A stretch of 64,000 nt of DNA from an uncultured Dietzia sp. (GCF_937873725.1 NZ_CALMYY010000088.1:1-64000), one strand, 5' to 3'. Counted from the stretch's first letter, positions 1-10,258 are shown. Made by a program: numbers and translations. Notes: generated by a model from the letters alone, not told the origin.

Positions 1-368
1 GCGGGGGCCTTCTTCTCGGCGGCGGTCTTCTCCGCGGGGGCCTTCTTCTCGGCGGTGGCCTTCTTCGCGGGGGCCTTCTTCTGCGTGGTCTTCTTGGCGG
101 GGGCCTTCTTCGCCGGCGCCTTCTCGACGGGCTCCTCCGCGGCGGGCTCCTCCACGACGGTCGCCCCGCCGTCTCCGCGGCCGGCGAACCAGGTGAGCAG
201 CACCTCGCGCGTCACCGCGGACTGGGCGCTCTTGACCTCCACGCCGATTCCGGCCATGGCGGCCAGGAACTCCTTGCTGGTCATGCCCACGGCCTTGGCC
301 GCCGCGTGCGCGCGCATCTTCTCGGGAAGCGCATTGAGATCGTCGATGGTCAGGTTCGAATCCGACAC
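1..368 (-). CDS. rne: Ribonuclease E/G, N-terminal part (cut by window edge)
   Basis: Only the first 122 codons lie in the window. The GTG at 366-368 follows an AGGAG motif. Residues 9-55 or so (LPEKMRAHAAAKAVGMTSKE and onward) resemble the small IF2-N-like helical module at the start of mycobacterial RNase E. From about residue 70 the chain becomes acidic and then a Lys/Ala/Pro repeat (KKAPAKK, AEKKAPAE) like a histone H1 tail, running to the edge. The catalytic S1/RNase E core is outside the window. The assignment rests on the N-terminal module and on the conserved order rne-ndk-DUF4233-folC-valS known from M. tuberculosis. RNase E is the main mRNA-decay and rRNA-processing endonuclease. 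Another protein with an IF2-N module, such as a translation factor, is less likely given the neighbours. Confidence 0.72.
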   Translation of the reverse strand, partial: MSDSNLTIDDLNALPEKMRAHAAAKAVGMTSKEFLAAMAGIGVEVKSAQSAVTREVLLTWFAGRGDGGATVVEEPAAEEPVEKAPAKKAPAKKTTQKKAPAKKATAEKKAPAEKTAAEKKAP

Positions 369-458
369 GTGTCTCCTCTGGCCGGACTCCGGGCGCGATC
401 ACGTCACCGGGGATTCCGGTGACCCACGCCGCCGCACGGGGTCGGCATTTCTCTCTGG

Positions 459-478
459 GCCCCACCTCGGGGTGGGGC
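459..478 (-). other. Hairpin in the probable rne leader
   Basis: A perfect 8-bp stem (GCCCCACC / GGTGGGGC) closes a TCGG tetraloop, about 90 nt upstream of the rne GTG. The position in the probable 5' untranslated region suits a structure used in autoregulation of RNase E, which is known in other bacteria. Here that role is inference only. Confidence 0.4.
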
Positions 479-637
479 TATGTCTTGTGTCCGCGATACC
501 GGTTGTGATCCGGGCCGCGGGTGGCGGGCGCCCATCCCGGGGCGAACCGATGGTCCGTTCGCCCGGAAGGAGGGCTCCGGCCATTGTCCCACACCCGCGG
601 GCGATCCGTCGCCGCGCGGCCGACGGAGGACGCAGAA

Positions 638-669
638 CACGCCCGCCGGTCCGGGGACCGACGGGCGTG
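638..669 (-). terminator. Terminator-like hairpin after ndk
   Basis: A 15-bp stem with one mismatch (CACGCCCG..GGTCC against GGACCGACGGGCGTG) begins about 30 nt after the ndk stop. No long U tract follows, as is common for actinobacterial terminators. It probably separates ndk from rne transcription. Confidence 0.6.
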
Positions 670-700
670 CTGAGCGCGGTGTCTGCGGGGTTGGACCAGA

Positions 701-1111
701 TCAGAGGGCGGGGAACCAGAGCGCGATCTCGCGCGCCGCGGACTCCTCGGAGTCCGAGCCGTGGACGAGGTTGAACTGGGTCTCAAGGCCGAAGTCGCCG
801 CGGATCGAGCCCGGGGCGGCCTTCTCGACCGGGTCGGTGCCACCGGCGAGCTGGCGCCACGCGGCGATCGCGCGGGGCCCCTCGACGACGCCGGCCACGA
901 CCGGACCGGAGGTAATGAACTCGAGGAGGTCGCCGTAGAACGGGCGCTCGGAGTGCTCCGCGTAGTGCTCGGCCGCGGTCTCCTGCGGCACGTGGCGCAT
1001 GTCCATGGCGACGAGCCTGAGGCCCTTCGCCTCGATTCGCGCCAGGATGGTCCCGGTGAGTCCGCGCTGGACGCCGTCGGGCTTGATGAGGAAGAAGGTT
1101 CTCTCGGTCAC
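701..1111 (-). CDS. ndk: Nucleoside diphosphate kinase
   Basis: Transfers the gamma-phosphate of ATP to nucleoside diphosphates through a phospho-histidine, balancing cytosolic NTP and dNTP pools. The 136-residue length is normal for the family. It has the family start ([14 protein letters not shown]) and the active-site motif [12 protein letters not shown] with the catalytic histidine at about residue 117. The start is GTG. A TAGCAT hexamer (1119-1124) lies only 7 nt before it and there is no clear Shine-Dalgarno, so a leaderless mRNA is possible. It sits between the DUF4233 gene and rne as in M. tuberculosis (Rv2446c-Rv2445c-Rv2444c). Confidence 0.97.
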   Translation of the reverse strand: MTERTFFLIKPDGVQRGLTGTILARIEAKGLRLVAMDMRHVPQETAAEHYAEHSERPFYGDLLEFITSGPVVAGVVEGPRAIAAWRQLAGGTDPVEKAAPGSIRGDFGLETQFNLVHGSDSEESAAREIALWFPAL

Positions 1112-1124
1112 GGCGGTAATGCTA
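1112..1124 (-). promoter_or_regulatory. Candidate -10 element of a leaderless ndk promoter
   Basis: The hexamer TAGCAT (1124-1119, minus strand) is followed by 7 nt and then the GTG start. Transcription would begin at or next to the start codon. No convincing -35 hexamer is visible. Confidence 0.35.
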
Positions 1125-1141
1125 CAAGCCCCCGACCGGAG

Positions 1142-1561
1142 CTAGTCGTGCTGGCTGGGCAGGTAGCCCCCGGCCATCCGCTGCCTCAGATCCCGTCGCA
1201 GGTACAAGATGTATCCCCACACCGCGGCAAAGAGGAGACCGCACACACCCATCGACCAGTGCACCGCCCAGCCCGCCACGGCCAGGCCCGCGAGGGTGAG
1301 ATTCAGCGGGATCGCCCACGGGCGCCGCTGCAGACCGCTGGCCACGACCATCGCCACGGCGAGCAGGCTGACGAACCACACCTTCCAGGCCTGGAAATGG
1401 GCTCCGTCGTCGACCCGCGCGATCACCGTGAGCACCAGGCCGATCACGATCGCCTCGAGCACGAGCGTGCCGGCCATGATCCCGCGCAGGCCCTTCCACA
1501 GGTCCACGGAGGGTTCGTGCGCGCTGTCCAGCGGGCTTCTGACGGGGGTCGGGTCGGTCAC
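1142..1561 (-). CDS. DUF4233 family membrane protein
   Basis: A 139-residue integral membrane protein with a polar N-terminus (about 25 residues), four predicted hydrophobic segments (roughly residues 28-48, 62-78, 83-98, 100-120) and a basic C-terminal tail. It matches the DUF4233 family by length, segment pattern and position: Rv2446c lies in the same place between folC and ndk in M. tuberculosis. Its function is unknown. Its start overlaps the folC stop by 4 nt (ATGA), so the two are probably translationally coupled. Confidence 0.85.
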   Translation of the reverse strand: MTDPTPVRSPLDSAHEPSVDLWKGLRGIMAGTLVLEAIVIGLVLTVIARVDDGAHFQAWKVWFVSLLAVAMVVASGLQRRPWAIPLNLTLAGLAVAGWAVHWSMGVCGLLFAAVWGYILYLRRDLRQRMAGGYLPSQHD

Positions 1562-3150
1562 TGCGCGTCCTTTCCGAACAGGTCCCGGGCGGCACCGGCG
1601 GTCACCACGGAGCCCGTGACGAGGACTCCGACGCCGGACACGTCGTCGTCGGCGGTGGGATCGGGGACCCCCACCAGGTCGAGCGCGGCACTCAGCGCCT
1701 CGGGGAGCGAGTCCACCACGTGGACCCGCTGGGCGGTGAACCGCTCCTCGGCGATGCGGGTGAGCTCGTCGAGGTCCATCGCCCGCGGCGACGCGGCGCG
1801 GGTGACCACGACCTCCTCCACCACCGGCTCCAGTGCGGCGAGGAAGGCGTCGGCGTCCTTGCCGTCGAGCATCGCGACCACGGCCACGAGCCGCTTGAAG
1901 TCGAACTCCGAGGTGATCGCCGCGGCCAGAGCCCGGCCACCGTGCCCGTTGTGCGCGGCGTCCACCAGCACGGTCGGGCTCGAGCTCAGGCGTTCGAGTC
2001 GGCCGGGACTGTCGACGGCGGCGAAGCCGGCGCGGATGAGCTCGGGATCCAGCGACCGCTCCGGCCCTGCCCCGAAGAACGCCTCGACCGCGGCGGGCGC
2101 GGTCGCCGCGTTCTCCGCGTGGTGCTCACCGACCAGCGGCAGGAAGCCCTCCGGGTGCTCGCCCCCCAGGCCGCGGAGGGTCAGCAACTGCCCGCCCACC
2201 GCGAGCCGCCGGTCCACCACGTCGAACTCCGATCCCAGGCGGGCCACCACCGCACCCACCTCGACGGCCCGGCGCAGGAGGACCTCCATCGCCTCGGGTT
2301 CCTGACGGCCGATCACGGCGATCGGGTCGCGGGGCAGCAGCTCGTCCTCGGTTCCGGGTTGGATGATCCCCGCCTTCTCCCCCGCGATCGCCGCCAGGTC
2401 CTCTCCGAGGTAGTCGGTGTGGTCCAGGCCGACGGGGGTGACGACGGCGACGGCCGGCCGCACCACGTTGGTCGCGTCCCAGGTCCCGCCCATCCCGGTC
2501 TCCACGACGGCCACGTCCACCGGCGCGTCGGCGAACGCCGCGAACGCCATCGCGGTCAGCACCTCGAAGTAGCTCATGCGGGGCCCACCGCCGGATTCCG
2601 ACCGCTGGTCCACCAGCTCGAGGTAGGGCTGCAGCTCGCGGTAGGTGTCCACGAACAGCCGCGCCGTCACCGGCTCGCCGTCGAGCGCGATCCGCTCGGT
2701 CACACTCTGCAGGTGGGGGCTGGTGTTGCGACCGGTGCGCTGGTGCAGCGCCCGCAGCAGCGCGTCGATCATCCGGGTGACGGAGGTCTTGCCGTTGGTC
2801 CCGGCGACGTGGACCACGGGATAGGTGTGCTGGGGGTCGCCGAGGATGGACGCGAGTTCGGCGATGCGGTCGAGGCTCGGTTCGAGCCTGGACTCCGGCC
2901 AGCGGGTGGCCAGCTCCTCCTCGACCGCGGCGAGCTCGGCGGTGTCGGCCTGCCACTCGGGGCTTCCGATCTCGGGGATCGGGCGCGGCGGCTGATGATC
3001 GTCGCCGTCCTCGTCCCCGGGGAGCGGTCCGCCCAGCGACACCCCGGCCACGAGGCCCTCCTCGCCGAGCATCTCGGCGACGTCCTCCTCCGTCGGGGTG
3101 TCCCACCCCTCCGCCGGGTCGTGCGGCGGGAGCCACTGACGGCCGGTCAT
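1558..3150 (-). CDS. folC: Bifunctional dihydrofolate synthase / folylpolyglutamate synthase
   Basis: Adds glutamate to dihydropteroate and tetrahydrofolates, making retained polyglutamyl folate cofactors. The Mur-ligase-type P-loop GTNGKTSV is at about residues 111-118. [11 protein letters not shown] and the [12 protein letters not shown] region follow, and the C-terminal domain carries the conserved DAAHNGHG motif. At 530 residues it is longer than the usual 420-490. The extra length is an acidic, Pro/Gly-rich N-terminal extension of about 80 residues, a feature also seen in mycobacterial FolC. The start overlaps the end of valS by 4 nt, and the stop overlaps the DUF4233 gene in the same way, so the three form one operon. 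I chose the upstream ATG because of the valS coupling; an internal start near residue 85 would still leave a complete enzyme. Confidence 0.95.
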   Translation of the reverse strand: MTGRQWLPPHDPAEGWDTPTEEDVAEMLGEEGLVAGVSLGGPLPGDEDGDDHQPPRPIPEIGSPEWQADTAELAAVEEELATRWPESRLEPSLDRIAELASILGDPQHTYPVVHVAGTNGKTSVTRMIDALLRALHQRTGRNTSPHLQSVTERIALDGEPVTARLFVDTYRELQPYLELVDQRSESGGGPRMSYFEVLTAMAFAAFADAPVDVAVVETGMGGTWDATNVVRPAVAVVTPVGLDHTDYLGEDLAAIAGEKAGIIQPGTEDELLPRDPIAVIGRQEPEAMEVLLRRAVEVGAVVARLGSEFDVVDRRLAVGGQLLTLRGLGGEHPEGFLPLVGEHHAENAATAPAAVEAFFGAGPERSLDPELIRAGFAAVDSPGRLERLSSSPTVLVDAAHNGHGGRALAAAITSEFDFKRLVAVVAMLDGKDADAFLAALEPVVEEVVVTRAASPRAMDLDELTRIAEERFTAQRVHVVDSLPEALSAALDLVGVPDPTADDDVSGVGVLVTGSVVTAGAARDLFGKDAQ

Positions 3151-5858
3151 GCCGGGTCCCCCGCGGCGGGCAACGCCTCGAGGCGGGCGGCGATCCTGGC
3201 GACCTCGGCCTCCGCCAGGTCGCGGCGTCCGCGGATCTTGTCCACCACGTGATCGGGGGCCTTGCCCAGGAACGCCTCGTTGCCCAGCTTGGCCCCGGTG
3301 GTCTCGAGCTCCTTGCGGGCGGCCGCGAGGTCCTTCTCCAGCCGCCGTCGCTCGGCGGCGAGGTCGATCGTCCCGGAGGTGTCGATCTCGACCCCCACCG
3401 TGGACAGCCCCAGACGGACCTCGAGCGAGGCGGTGGCGGTGAACCCGTCGCCGGCGGGGGTGAGCCTAGCGAGCGAGGCGACCTGGTCGAGCAGGTCGGC
3501 GGGCAGATCCGCGGCGTCGACCCCGGTGATGCGGGCGGGGACCCGCTGGCCGGGCTTGAGACCCTGATCCGAGCGGAAACGCCGGATCTCGGTGACGAGG
3601 GTCTGGGCGTCGCGCACCCGGCGGACGGGCTCGGCGGCGTCGGCGGACGGGACCACGTCGGAGGGCCAGTCGGCCACCACCACGGACTCCCGGCCGGTCA
3701 GGGCCGTCCACAGCACCTCCGTGACAAAGGGGATGACCGGGTGCAGCATCCGCAACACCACGTCGAGGACGTGACCCAGCACCAGTCGTGTGTGCTCGGC
3801 CCGCGCGGAGGCGCGGGACTCGTCGTCGTGACCGAACTGGACCTTCGCCAGCTCGAGGTACCAGTCACACACCTCGTCCCAGGCGAAGTGGTACAGGGCC
3901 TCGCAAGCCTTGGAGAACTCGTAGTTCTCCAGCGCGTCGTCGACCGACACGCGGACCTGGCCGAGCCGGTGGAGGATCCACCGGTCGGCGTCGGTGAGCG
4001 CGGACGGCTCGGGCAGCTCCCCCACCGTCGCGCCGTTCATCAGCGCGAAGCGGGTGGCGTTGAACAGCTTGGTGGCGAAGTTGCGGGAGGCCTGGGCGGC
4101 GTCGTCGCCGACCGACAGGTCGCCGCCGGGGTTGGCGCCGCGCGCGAGCGTGAACCGGAGCGCGTCGGCGCCGAAGCGGTCCACCCAGTCGAGCGGGTCG
4201 ATGCCGTTGCCCTTGGACTTGGACATCTTCTGGCCGTGCTCGTCGCGGACCAGGCCGTGGAGGAACACGTCGGTGAAGGGGACCTTGCCGGGGGCGGCGT
4301 TCCCGCCGGTGAGGGTGCGGCCGACGAAGGTGCCGAACATCATCATCCGGGCCACCCAGAAGAACAGGATGTCGTAGCCGGTGACGAGCACGGACGTGGG
4401 GTAGAACCGCTCGATGTCGGCGGTCCGGTCGGGCCAGCCCATGGTGGAGAACGGCCACAGCCCGGAGGAGAACCACGTGTCCAGGACGTCGGTCTCCTGG
4501 GTGTACCCGGCGGGCGGCTGCTCGTCCGCCCCCACGCAGACCACCTCGCCGTCCGGCCCGTACCAGATGGGGATGCGGTGGCCCCACCACAGCTGGCGGG
4601 AGATGCACCAGTCGTGCATGTCGTCGACCCAGTCGAACCAGCGCGGCTCCTGGCTCTTCGGGTGGATCACGGTGTCACCGTCGCGCACCGCGTCGCCGGC
4701 CATCCGGGCCAGCTCCTCGACCCTGACCCACCACTGCAGCGAGAGCCGCGGCTCGATCGGCTCGCCCGAGCGCTCGGAGTGGCCGACCGAGTGCAGGTAC
4801 GGGCGCACCTCCTTGACGATCCGGCCCTGCGCGGCGAGGTCCTCGCGGACCGCCCGACGCGCCTCGAACCGGTCCATCCCGTCGTAACGGGTGCCCGTGT
4901 CGGCGATGTGGCCGGTGGCGTCCATGATCGTGGGCATGTCGAGCCCGTGACGCTGGCCGATCGCGAAGTCGTTGGGGTCGTGCGCGGGCGTGACCTTGAC
5001 GGCGCCGGTGCCGAACTCCGGGTCCACGTAGTCGTCGGCCACCACGCGCATGGTCCATCCCTCGCGGAACGGGTGCGGGATCTCGGCGCCCACCAGGTGG
5101 GCGTAGCGCCCGTCCTCGGGGTGCACCGCGATGGCGGTGTCGCCGAGCATCGTCTCGAGCCGCGTCGTGGCCACCACCAGGTGCGGCTCCGAGTCGTCCA
5201 TGGAGCCGTAGCGGAAGCTCACCAGCTCGCCCTCGACGTCCGAGTACTTGACCTCGATGTCCGAGATCGCGGTCTGCAGGGTCGGCGACCAGTTGACCAA
5301 CCGCTCGGCGCGGTAGATCAGGCCCTGGTCGTAGAGCTCCTTGAAGATGGTCTGAACGGCCCGGGACAGGCCCTCGTCCAGGGTGAATCGCTCGCGGGAC
5401 CAGTCCACCCCGTCGCCGAGGCGCCGCATCTGCTCGCCGATGGTGCCGCCCGACTCGCGCTTCCACTCCCAGACCTTCTCGATGAAGGCCTCCCGGCCGA
5501 TCTCGTGCCGGTCGATCCCCTCCGCGGCGAGCTTGCGGTCCACCAGGGTCTGGGTGGCGATGCCGGCGTGGTCCATCCCCGGCAGCCAGAGCACCTCGTA
5601 CCCCTGCATCCGCTTGCGGCGGGTGAGGACGTCCATGAGCGTGTGGTCGAGCGCGTGTCCCATGTGCAGGCTGCCCGTGACGTTGGGCGGCGGCAGCACC
5701 ACCGAGTACGCGGGCTTGTCGCTGGAGGGGTCGGCCTCGAAGTACCCGGCGTCCACCCAGCGCCGATACAGCTCGGCCTCGACCTCACCGGGATTCCATG
5801 AGGCGGGGAGGGAGTCCGCACGGTCGGTGTCGTGGCCGGGAGCAGCTGGAGTCGTCAC
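3147..5858 (-). CDS. valS: Valyl-tRNA synthetase
   Basis: Class I aminoacyl-tRNA synthetase that charges tRNA-Val and edits misactivated threonine. At 903 residues it has the expected length. The HIGH-type signature ([16 protein letters not shown]) is near residue 66 and KMSKS ([11 protein letters not shown]) near residue 543. The CP1 editing domain lies between them, and a C-terminal coiled-coil arm covers about the last 70 residues. The start codon is GTG; a TAGGAT hexamer ends 6 nt before it, suggesting a leaderless transcript. It heads the valS-folC-DUF4233(-ndk) operon. Confidence 0.97.
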   Translation of the reverse strand: MTTPAAPGHDTDRADSLPASWNPGEVEAELYRRWVDAGYFEADPSSDKPAYSVVLPPPNVTGSLHMGHALDHTLMDVLTRRKRMQGYEVLWLPGMDHAGIATQTLVDRKLAAEGIDRHEIGREAFIEKVWEWKRESGGTIGEQMRRLGDGVDWSRERFTLDEGLSRAVQTIFKELYDQGLIYRAERLVNWSPTLQTAISDIEVKYSDVEGELVSFRYGSMDDSEPHLVVATTRLETMLGDTAIAVHPEDGRYAHLVGAEIPHPFREGWTMRVVADDYVDPEFGTGAVKVTPAHDPNDFAIGQRHGLDMPTIMDATGHIADTGTRYDGMDRFEARRAVREDLAAQGRIVKEVRPYLHSVGHSERSGEPIEPRLSLQWWVRVEELARMAGDAVRDGDTVIHPKSQEPRWFDWVDDMHDWCISRQLWWGHRIPIWYGPDGEVVCVGADEQPPAGYTQETDVLDTWFSSGLWPFSTMGWPDRTADIERFYPTSVLVTGYDILFFWVARMMMFGTFVGRTLTGGNAAPGKVPFTDVFLHGLVRDEHGQKMSKSKGNGIDPLDWVDRFGADALRFTLARGANPGGDLSVGDDAAQASRNFATKLFNATRFALMNGATVGELPEPSALTDADRWILHRLGQVRVSVDDALENYEFSKACEALYHFAWDEVCDWYLELAKVQFGHDDESRASARAEHTRLVLGHVLDVVLRMLHPVIPFVTEVLWTALTGRESVVVADWPSDVVPSADAAEPVRRVRDAQTLVTEIRRFRSDQGLKPGQRVPARITGVDAADLPADLLDQVASLARLTPAGDGFTATASLEVRLGLSTVGVEIDTSGTIDLAAERRRLEKDLAAARKELETTGAKLGNEAFLGKAPDHVVDKIRGRRDLAEAEVARIAARLEALPAAGDPA

Positions 5859-5870
5859 CCGACCATCCTA
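5859..5870 (-). promoter_or_regulatory. Candidate -10 element of a leaderless valS promoter
   Basis: TAGGAT (5870-5865, minus strand) lies 6 nt before the GTG start. A weak TTCGGG hexamer lies about 18 nt further upstream. The spacing puts transcription initiation at the start codon. Confidence 0.4.
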
Positions 5871-5921
5871 GGCCGTCGACCTCCGGACCCCGAACCGCCG
5901 TCGGGGGCCCACCCCGGGGGG

Positions 5922-7053
<1,132 letters not shown>

Positions 7054-7069
<16 letters not shown>

Positions 7070-7683
7070 GCGCCCGTCTTCTCGCGGACCTCCCCGAGGG
7101 TGACCCCCGGCGCGAGCTCCACCAGGCGGAAGCCCTCCGGGGTGATGTCGAGGACGCAGAGGTCGGTGACCACCCGCTGGACGCAGTGGCGCCCGGTGTA
7201 CGGCAGGGTGTTCTCCGCCAGGAGCTTGAGGTCGCCCTTGCGGGTGACGTGGTCCATCATCACGATCACCCTGCCGGCGCCGTGGACCAGGTCCATCGCG
7301 CCGCCCATCCCCTTGACCATGGCGCCGGGGATCATCCAGTTGGACAGGTCGCCGGCCTGCGACACCTGCATGGCCCCGAGCACGGCCACGTCGACGTTGC
7401 CGCCGCGGATCATGGCGAAGGACTCCGACGACGAGAAGAACGCCGCCCCCGCAGCCGCGGTGATGGTCTCCTTGCCGGCGTTGATCATCTCCGGGTCGAG
7501 CTGCTCGCGCGTGGGGTAGGGACCCACGCCGAGGATGCCGTTCTCCGAGTGCAGTGTCACCTCGACGCCCTCCGGGACGAAGTCCGGGATCAGGGTCGGC
7601 ATCCCGATCCCCAGGTTGACGTACTGGCCGTCGACGAAGTCGGACGCGATCCGCGCCGCCATCTGCTCGTGGGTCCAGCTCAT
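7054..7683 (-). CDS. pcaJ: 3-oxoadipate CoA-transferase subunit B
   Basis: Beta subunit of the enzyme that moves CoA from succinyl-CoA to 3-oxoadipate, giving 3-oxoadipyl-CoA in the beta-ketoadipate pathway. The 209-residue product has the family I CoA-transferase active-site glutamate in HSENGILG (Glu47) and a glycine-rich segment ([19 protein letters not shown]). It overlaps the end of pcaI by 4 nt. The general family also includes succinyl-CoA:acetoacetate transferases (ScoB); the 3-oxoadipate assignment rests on the divergent pcaD-pcaR-pcaF genes and the PcaR-like boxes between them. Its last codons lie in a tandem repeat. Confidence 0.9.
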
Positions 7684-8447
7684 GACCTCTCCTCCCCGTT
7701 GGCGCTCAGCTTCTCGATCTCCACGCCGGTCTCCTGCCGCCCGACCTCGACGAGGCGGTGGACGAAGATCCCGGGCAGGTGGACGTCCGCGGGATCGATC
7801 CCGCCGGCCGGCACGATCTCCTCGGCCTGCACGATCGTGATGCGTCCGGCCATGGCGACGTCCGGGTTGAAGTTGCGGGCGGTCCCGTAGAACTGCAGGT
7901 TCCCCGCGGTGTCCGCCCGGTGGGCGTGGACGAGGGCGAAGTCGGTGACGATCGAGCGCTCCAACACGTACGGGATGCCGTCGAACTCGCGCACCTCCTT
8001 GGGCTCGGAGGCCAGGGCGACCCCGCCGTCACCGTCGTACCGCAGCGGCAGACCGCCGTCGGCGACCATCGTGCCCACGCCGGCCGGGGTGTAGAAGGCG
8101 GGGATGCCGGCGCCGCCGGCCCGCATGCGCTCGGCGAGCGTGCCCTGGGGGGTGAGCTCCACCTCGAGCTCACCGCCCAGGTACTGCCGGGCGAACTCCT
8201 TGTTCGCCCCGACGTAGGAGGCCGTGGTCCGCGTGATGCGGCGGGCCTCCAGGAGCTTGCCGAGCCCGAAGCCGTCGGTCCCGCAGTTGTTGCTCACGGT
8301 CTCGAGGTCGGTCGCTCCCTGCTCGAGGAGGGCGTCGATCAGGACGGCGGGGATGCCGACCAGGCCGAAGCCCCCCACGGCGAGGGAGGCGCCGTCGGGG
8401 ATGTCCGCGACCGCCGCTGCGGCCGACGAGAAGATCTTGTTGGTCAT
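7680..8447 (-). CDS. pcaI: 3-oxoadipate CoA-transferase subunit A
   Basis: Alpha subunit that pairs with PcaJ. The 255-residue chain begins [19 protein letters not shown] and carries the CoA-binding glycine-rich loop GGFGLVGIP typical of subunit A. I use the ATG at 8445-8447. A GTG three codons upstream is possible but no Shine-Dalgarno is visible for either. A promoter TTGTGC-17 nt-TACCGT (8483-8455, minus strand) ends 7 nt before the ATG, so the mRNA is probably leaderless. One PcaR-like box covers its -35 hexamer, which suggests substrate-responsive control by the adjacent IclR-type regulator. Confidence 0.9.
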   Translation of the reverse strand: MTNKIFSSAAAAVADIPDGASLAVGGFGLVGIPAVLIDALLEQGATDLETVSNNCGTDGFGLGKLLEARRITRTTASYVGANKEFARQYLGGELEVELTPQGTLAERMRAGGAGIPAFYTPAGVGTMVADGGLPLRYDGDGGVALASEPKEVREFDGIPYVLERSIVTDFALVHAHRADTAGNLQFYGTARNFNPDVAMAGRITIVQAEEIVPAGGIDPADVHLPGIFVHRLVEVGRQETGVEIEKLSANGEERS

Positions 8448-8454
8448 GTCACAC

Positions 8455-8483
8455 ACGGTAGGCGACGTTCGCTAGATGCACAA
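8455..8483 (-). promoter_or_regulatory. pcaIJ promoter
   Basis: The minus strand shows TTGTGC (8483-8478), a 17-nt spacer and TACCGT (8460-8455). The ATG at 8447 follows at initiation distance, which suggests a leaderless message. The -35 hexamer lies inside the first PcaR-like box. Confidence 0.5.
8467..8483 (+). promoter_or_regulatory. PcaR-like operator box 1
   Basis: GTTCGCTAGATGCACAA shares 11 of 15 positions with the 15-bp PcaR box of Pseudomonas putida as I recall it (GTTCGATAATCGCAC). It overlaps the -35 of the pcaIJ promoter. A second copy follows with a 19-bp period. Confidence 0.55.
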
Positions 8484-8485
8484 GC

Positions 8486-8502
8486 GTTCGCCTTACGCAC
8501 AT
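8486..8502 (+). promoter_or_regulatory. PcaR-like operator box 2
   Basis: GTTCGCCTTACGCACAT repeats box 1 at 12 of 17 positions and matches the recalled PcaR box at 10 of 15. It covers the region of a possible pcaD -35 (TTCGCC, 8487-8492), 18 nt before a TATCGT -10 (8511-8516). Confidence 0.55.
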
Positions 8503-8574
8503 CAAGGGGGTATCGTGGTCCACGTCACCGGGATCCGACCCGTTCCGGCCTCGACCCCACGGAAAGGACCGACC

Positions 8575-9366
8575 ATGCCCGCCACCCTGTCTTACGAGGT
8601 CAGCGGCCCTCAGTCCGCCGACACCCCCGTCGTCGTCCTCCTCGGCTCCCTGGGGTCCGACCGATCGATGTGGGACGCCCAGGTCCGGGACCTCTCCCGC
8701 GACCACGACGTGGTCGCCGTCGACCACCGCGGCCACGGCGGTTCCGAGGTCGTGGCGGGGCCCTGCACCGTCGCCGACCTCGCCGGCGACGTCCTGGCCC
8801 TCCTCGACGCCCTCGGAGTGGACCGCTTCCACGTGGTGGGGCTCTCCCTCGGCGGCGCGGTGGCGCAGTGGCTCGCCGTGCACGAGTCCTCCCGGGTCCG
8901 GTCGGTGGCGCTGCTGTGCACGGCCGCGAAGTTCGGGGAACCCTCGGGGTGGACCGAGCGCGCGGCCGCGGTCCGCTCGGGGGGCACCGCGGCCGTGGCC
9001 GACGCGGTGGTGGCGCGGTGGCTCACCCCCGCCCGCGCCGGGTCCGACCCCGCCCTGGTGTCCCGGCTCCGCGACATGGTCCTGGCCACCAGCGCGGAGG
9101 GCTACGCCGCCGCCTGCGACGCGCTGTCCGGCTGGGACGGCCGCCCCGACCTCGGACGCATCTCCTGCCCCACCCTCGTGGTGGCCGGCGACGAGGACCC
9201 CTCCACCCCGCCGGAGGTGCTCCGCGAGATCGCCGACGGCGTCCCCGGCGCCGAGTTCGTGATCCTGTCCCCCGCCGCGCACGTGCCCACCGTGGAGCTG
9301 CCCGCTCGTGTCAGCGAGGTCCTCCGCGCGCACCTGACCTCGGCCGCCGCCGCGGATCCGGCGTGA
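8575..9366 (+). CDS. pcaD: 3-oxoadipate enol-lactonase
   Basis: Alpha/beta-hydrolase that hydrolyses 3-oxoadipate enol-lactone to 3-oxoadipate, the point where the catechol and protocatechuate branches meet. The 263-residue product has the nucleophile elbow GLSLGG with Ser91, a VDHRGHGGS oxyanion-side motif, GDEDPSTPPE around the acid residue and a C-terminal His in PAAHVPTVE. An upstream in-frame start at 8476 exists, but the ATG at 8575 follows a good GGAAAGGA site and matches the normal N-terminus. It is not fused to a carboxymuconolactone decarboxylase (no PcaL arrangement). Its stop overlaps the pcaR start by 4 nt. Confidence 0.93.
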   Translation: MPATLSYEVSGPQSADTPVVVLLGSLGSDRSMWDAQVRDLSRDHDVVAVDHRGHGGSEVVAGPCTVADLAGDVLALLDALGVDRFHVVGLSLGGAVAQWLAVHESSRVRSVALLCTAAKFGEPSGWTERAAAVRSGGTAAVADAVVARWLTPARAGSDPALVSRLRDMVLATSAEGYAAACDALSGWDGRPDLGRISCPTLVVAGDEDPSTPPEVLREIADGVPGAEFVILSPAAHVPTVELPARVSEVLRAHLTSAAAADPA

Positions 9367-10151
9367 CCGCGGCACCGGAACGGTCGGCCTCCCCGGACTT
9401 CGTCCAGTCGCTCGCCCGAGGCCTGGCCGTCATCACCGCCTTCGACGCGGACCACCCCCGGCAGACCCTCAGCGACGTCGCCCGCACCACCGGCCTCACC
9501 CGCGCCACCGCCCGGCGATTCCTCCACACGCTGGTCGAGCTCGGTTACGTCGACACCGCCGGATCCGCGTTCTGGCTCACCCCGCGGGTGCTCGACCTGG
9601 GGTACAGCTACCTCTCCGCCATGCCGCTGTCCGACCTGGCGCAGCCGCACCTCGAGCGGCTGAGCGCCCGGCTGGACGAGTCGTCGTCCGTGGCCGTCCT
9701 GGACGGTAGCGACATCGTCTACGTCGGCCGGGTGCAGGTGCGCCGGATCATGAACATCGGGATCACCATCGGCACCCGCTTCCCCGCCTTCGCCACCTCG
9801 ATGGGCAGGGTCCTGCTCGCCGCGCTGCCCCCGGAGGACCTCGACTCCTCCCTCTCCGGAACCGACCTCCGGGTGCTGACCCCCCACGGCCTCGCCGACG
9901 AGGCGGCGCTCCGCTCCGAACTGGCCGCGATCGCCGAGCGGGGGTGGGCGCTGGTCGACCAGGAGCTCGAGCCCGGGCTCCGCTCCCTCGCCGCCCCGGT
10001 CCGCGACCGTGACGGCCGGGTCGTGGCCGCCCTCAACGTCTCGACCCACGCCGCCCGGTACTCGGTCGAACAACTCCGGGACGAACTCGTCCCGGTGGTC
10101 GTGGACGCCGCCCGGGCGTTGTCCGCCGACCTGGCCACCGTCAACCGCTGA
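9363..10151 (+). CDS. pcaR: IclR-family regulator of the beta-ketoadipate genes
   Basis: A 262-residue transcription factor. The winged helix-turn-helix is at about residues 12-70 (SLARGLAVITAFDADHP, then DVARTTGLTRATARRFL). The IclR effector-binding domain follows (LDESSSVAVLDGSDIVYVGR, then PAFATSMGRVLLAALP). This is the PcaR/PcaU/PobR branch by sequence character and context. Translation starts at GTG within the pcaD stop (GTGA), so the two are coupled. Two PcaR-like boxes in the pcaI-pcaD gap are its likely targets. In other bacteria PcaR responds to beta-ketoadipate; whether it activates or represses here is unknown. Confidence 0.88.
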   Translation: MTAAPERSASPDFVQSLARGLAVITAFDADHPRQTLSDVARTTGLTRATARRFLHTLVELGYVDTAGSAFWLTPRVLDLGYSYLSAMPLSDLAQPHLERLSARLDESSSVAVLDGSDIVYVGRVQVRRIMNIGITIGTRFPAFATSMGRVLLAALPPEDLDSSLSGTDLRVLTPHGLADEAALRSELAAIAERGWALVDQELEPGLRSLAAPVRDRDGRVVAALNVSTHAARYSVEQLRDELVPVVVDAARALSADLATVNR

Positions 10152-10173
10152 CCCCACGCCACCCCACCGCGAC

Positions 10174-10243
10174 ACCCCAGCCCATCGACACCCAGCCCGA
10201 CGACACCCAGCCCGACGACACCCAGCCCGACGACACCCAAGCC
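10174..10243 (+). repeat. 15-bp tandem repeat before pcaF
   Basis: About four copies of CCCAGCCCGACGACA (first and last diverged) fill most of the 107-nt gap between pcaR and pcaF. No gene uses them. The last copy ends just before the AGGAG ribosome site of pcaF. Confidence 0.85.
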
Positions 10244-10258
10244 CAACGAGGAGACCTC

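Larger units (their letters stand above)
369..700. other. Intergenic region between ndk and rne
   Basis: No credible gene lies in these 332 bases. The region holds two hairpins, annotated separately: a long one close to the ndk stop, and a short perfect one about 90 nt before the rne start. Short ORFs here overlap each other in several frames and lack recognisable products or ribosome sites. The spacing suggests that rne has its own promoter and a leader of roughly 100 nt or more rather than being read only from ndk. Confidence 0.6.

Noticed and set aside
3249..5801. An 850-codon plus-strand frame opposite valS
   Set aside because: Low-complexity Val/Gly/Asp/His composition, no motifs and no ribosome site; valS on the other strand is complete.
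8476..8574. An N-terminal extension of pcaD from the upstream start at 8476
   Set aside because: It would run through the operator boxes and the likely -10, and lacks family similarity; the ATG at 8575 has a good ribosome site.
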